DNA of 64,000 bases. Origin: Paramecium pentaurelia. Taxonomy: Eukaryota > Ciliophora > Oligohymenophorea > Peniculida > Parameciidae. The notes below the pieces were generated by a model, which was not told the origin of the DNA, did not search any database, and saw only the letters and a list, made by a program, of their open reading frames with translations. The stretch covers positions 141,841 through 205,840 of the forward strand of contig CAJJDO010000134.1 in assembly GCA_905183005.1 (NCBI GenBank), in the 5' to 3' direction. A program made the position numbers and the translations under genes. Below are positions 63,426 through 64,000 of this stretch, one piece after another; positions within the stretch are counted from its first letter, which is position 1, and each line of letters begins with the position of its first letter.

Positions 63426-64000
63426 TAATTTATAAAAATAATATTATTATAAATATCATATTTATATATCTAAATTAATATTAAGACAGACCTAATCAAT
63501 AAACCATACTAAATTTCATGTATGTTGGATTTCAACCATTATTATTACATTAACAAGTTGTAAGTAATATTGGTTGGATAAACCTAAATTTTATTATTTC
63601 TTAATGTATTTTGAGAAAATTTTTGTAAATTTATAGGTCCATAATACTCTTTATTAATATTTATAATAATAAAAAATGATATTTTTCATTTTAATCTTTT
63701 TTGTTCAAAGTTGCTTATGGGAATACGAAGACATGACTTTATACCCAACGAATGGAGAGTATTTTGAATATCCTTTGAGCAGTTTAATATAAAACTATGG
63801 TAACTAATTATGATGAATATTTTATAGATGATCACAAACTTATTTACCATTATGAACCTAGTGTACCAAATGTTTAAATAACAAATATTGTTAATGAAAT
63901 AACACATATAAAAGGATACGGTATTTATTAGTATCATAATATTAGAATTTATTTCAGTAACATCTAATCAAACTCATTTTGCAACAATAACTAAAGAAAA
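63396..64000 (+). repeat. Inverted repeat, right arm (runs off the window)
   Basis: Reverse complement of 52417-53021, 605 bp compared without a visible mismatch; may continue beyond the window. Confidence 0.9.
63676..64000 (+). CDS. Secreted or surface protein, second copy (3' end beyond window)
   Basis: Plus-strand duplicate of the gene at 51171-52741: same signal peptide and introns (63800-63827, 63921-63945). Identical over the visible part. Either a true inverted paralogue or the same locus assembled twice. Confidence 0.65.

Overview
The window reads as a macronuclear chromosome segment of a ciliate, almost certainly Paramecium. Only TGA terminates the genes; TAA and TAG sit at conserved glutamine positions (for example in beta-tubulin, GSK3 and RPL9). 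Coding regions are broken by tiny GT...AG introns, nearly all 19-34 nt and mostly GTA...TAG. The DNA is very A+T rich and the beta-tubulin is 442 aa. Standard-code ORF calling therefore shows only fragments; the gene models here were built by reading with TAA/TAG as Gln and splicing the tiny introns by hand. Nearly every spliced model comes out an exact multiple of three, ending in TGA.

Layout. 1-9.7 kb: GCN1 3' part, a coiled-coil protein, a TBC Rab-GAP, a SAM/zinc protein, an STPGR axonemal protein (minus) and a glycerophosphodiesterase. 9.9-12.2 kb: a 1145-bp block present twice around a single N, an assembly join. 12.3-21.4 kb (minus): a giant P4-ATPase/guanylyl cyclase fusion, a small coiled-coil protein and a TPR protein. 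22.6-30.8 kb: a PH-like/protein kinase gene, a LITAF protein, an RCC1-filamin-polyglutamine protein, a small protein and beta-tubulin. 31-35 kb: a TPH-domain ciliary protein, a Sec14-RhoGAP protein and a small minus-strand ORF. 36-43.6 kb: a four-domain voltage-gated cation (Ca2+-type) channel and a GSK3 kinase. 43.7-51 kb: a PH-kinase, VPS53, RPL9, a coiled-coil protein and a degenerate signal-peptide-peptidase-like protein. 51-64 kb: a partial secreted-protein gene repeated at the window end in inverted orientation, a 40-repeat TPR gene with one exon per repeat, and a pseudokinase whose 5' half is duplicated around another single N.

Theme. Many genes belong to ciliary structure or signalling: beta-tubulin, STPGR and TPH axonemal proteins, the Ca2+-type channel and guanylyl cyclase. 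Others are housekeeping: GCN1 and RPL9 in translation, VPS53, TBC and RhoGAP in trafficking and signalling. Genes are packed extremely tightly; same-strand neighbours are often 17-37 bp apart. The most unusual items are the exon-per-repeat TPR gene, the run of 27 TAA glutamine codons, the predicted catalytically dead SPP-like and kinase proteins, and the three structural anomalies (two N-flanking direct duplications and one perfect inverted repeat).
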